NCBI GenBank assembly: GCA_030696235.1
Contig: JAUYSN010000103.1
Coordinates: forward strand, 1 to 13,622
Source: Sulfuricella sp.
Lineage (GTDB): Bacteria; Pseudomonadota; Gammaproteobacteria; Burkholderiales; Sulfuricellaceae
Direction: 5' to 3'
Length of the DNA: 13,622 nucleotides
Shown here: piece by piece, positions 12,981 through 13,622 of the stretch
Layout of the letters: every line of letters starts with the position of its first letter
Numbering within the stretch: the stretch's first letter is position 1
Program-made: the position numbers and the translations under genes
The notes under the pieces: model-generated
Database searches by the model: none
What the model saw: the letters and a program-made list of their open reading frames with translations, nothing else
Told to the model about the DNA's origin: nothing

Positions 12981-13183
12981 ACTGGAATAGCTGGTCGGAA
13001 TTTTTTCACATGGGGGGCTACGCCTTTTACGTGTGGGGATCCTATGCGGTGACCGCGGTCCTGATTGTCGGCGAGATACTGCTGTTGAGGTCGCACCGGC
13101 AAAAGGCGTTGACGCTGGCGAAACGTACTGTGAAATATGGCAAGGTCGAAAAGGATGAAGTTAGCGATGAAATCACGGCATAA
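12977..13183 (+). CDS. ccmD: Haem exporter small subunit CcmD
   Basis: 68-residue protein with one membrane helix (about 17-36, [20 protein letters not shown]) preceded by the family hallmark [13 protein letters not shown] and followed by a basic, then acidic, cytoplasmic tail. CcmD stabilises the CcmABC-CcmE complex and helps release holo-CcmE. GTG at 12977 is chosen as start: GGAGG at 12965-12969 is seven bases upstream, and the GTGA overlap with the ccmC stop is typical of the operon. A longer GTG start at 12947 would add ten unconserved residues. The 3' end overlaps ccmE. Confidence 0.92.
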   Translation: MNWNSWSEFFHMGGYAFYVWGSYAVTAVLIVGEILLLRSHRQKALTLAKRTVKYGKVEKDEVSDEITA

Positions 13184-13619
13184 AAAACTGATACTGGTCG
13201 CCGTCGCGGTGATCGCCCTGGGCGTGGTGGCGGCGCTGGTGCTTAACGCTTTCCGCAGCAATCTGGTGTTTTTCTTCAGTCCGACCCAGGTGGTCAAGGG
13301 TGAGGCGCCGCGTGACCGCTCTTTCCGGATTGGCGGGCTGGTCGAGGCAGGCAGCTTGCGCCGCGAGAAAGACGGCGTGACGGCGCATTTCCGCATCACC
13401 GATACGGCGCAAACCCTTTCTGTTACTTACACTGGACTGTTGCCTGACTTGTTCAAGGAAGGCAAAGGTGTGGTGGCGGAAGGCCGCTTGAATAGCGATG
13501 GCGTGTTTGTCGCACAGCAGGTGCTGGCCAAGCACGACGAAAACTATATGCCGCCCGAAGCGGCCAGCGCGCTGGAACAGGCGCAAAAAGCCCAGAAAAC
13601 CTTAGTTTCACCGAACTAA
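13167..13619 (+). CDS. ccmE: Haem chaperone CcmE
   Basis: 150 residues. An N-terminal anchor (about 8-27) leads to the periplasmic OB-fold with [22 protein letters not shown] and the haem-binding loop [13 protein letters not shown]123 is the covalent haem-binding histidine and Y127 the axial tyrosine of the HXXXY motif. The Ala/Gln-rich C-terminal tail is normal. CcmE carries haem from CcmC to the CcmF/H lyase. ATG 13167 gives the usual [11 protein letters not shown] start with AAAGGA upstream (13150-13155); ATG 13155 (ten bases after AAGG) and 13137 are alternatives. It overlaps ccmD by 17 nt. The window ends two bases after its stop, so ccmF probably follows. Confidence 0.94.
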   Translation: MKSRHKKLILVAVAVIALGVVAALVLNAFRSNLVFFFSPTQVVKGEAPRDRSFRIGGLVEAGSLRREKDGVTAHFRITDTAQTLSVTYTGLLPDLFKEGKGVVAEGRLNSDGVFVAQQVLAKHDENYMPPEAASALEQAQKAQKTLVSPN

Positions 13620-13622
13620 TTT

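Overview
The window reads as a chromosomal segment of a Gram-negative betaproteobacterium. Gene content fits this: system I cytochrome c maturation genes, a membrane-anchored cytochrome c5, symmetrical ApaH, Rep helicase, an OlsB/OlsA pair and outer-membrane lipoproteins. The general style suggests a Nitrosomonadales-like lineage, but that is an impression from protein similarity and not proven here. Codon use is uniformly GC-rich. There is no sign of a prophage, integrative element, CRISPR array or large transposon.

Layout, left to right. (1) 1-1024: the 3' end of a GT4 glycosyltransferase overlapping a PAP2 phosphatase. (2) 1083-2523: a perfect extended -10 promoter followed by a PfkB-family sugar/nucleoside kinase and a glycine-zipper lipoprotein, 3 nt apart. 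(3) 2544-4200: four 7-bp Pho-box repeats with an 11-bp period, a 10-bp inverted repeat that covers the ribosome binding site, then an olsB-like N-acyltransferase and an olsA-like PlsC acyltransferase, which together suggest phosphate-controlled ornithine lipid synthesis. (4) apaH on the minus strand, overlapping olsA tail to tail by 80 nt. (5) A REPIN-like inverted repeat pair in the leader of rep, then rep itself. (6) A bidirectional terminator, cytochrome c5 (minus) and tRNA-Arg(CCG) with a long terminator hairpin. (7) A large minus-strand gene for a mosaic protein: small N-terminal domain, about 290 residues of charged coiled coil, one membrane helix and an AsmA-like periplasmic domain. (8) The ccmABCDE operon, interrupted between ccmB and ccmC by a 139-bp MITE-like element with 31-bp inverted ends.

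Functional links. The left third has a lipid/phosphate theme: a glycosyltransferase, a PAP2 phosphatase and Pho-box-controlled ornithine lipid genes would together replace or recycle phospholipids when phosphate is short. The ccm operon supplies the haem-attachment machinery needed by c-type cytochromes such as the cytochrome c5 encoded nearby. The most interesting signals are non-coding: the Pho-box array combined with the hidden ribosome binding site before olsB, the REPIN before rep, and the MITE inside ccm. The AsmA/coiled-coil fusion is the least familiar protein.
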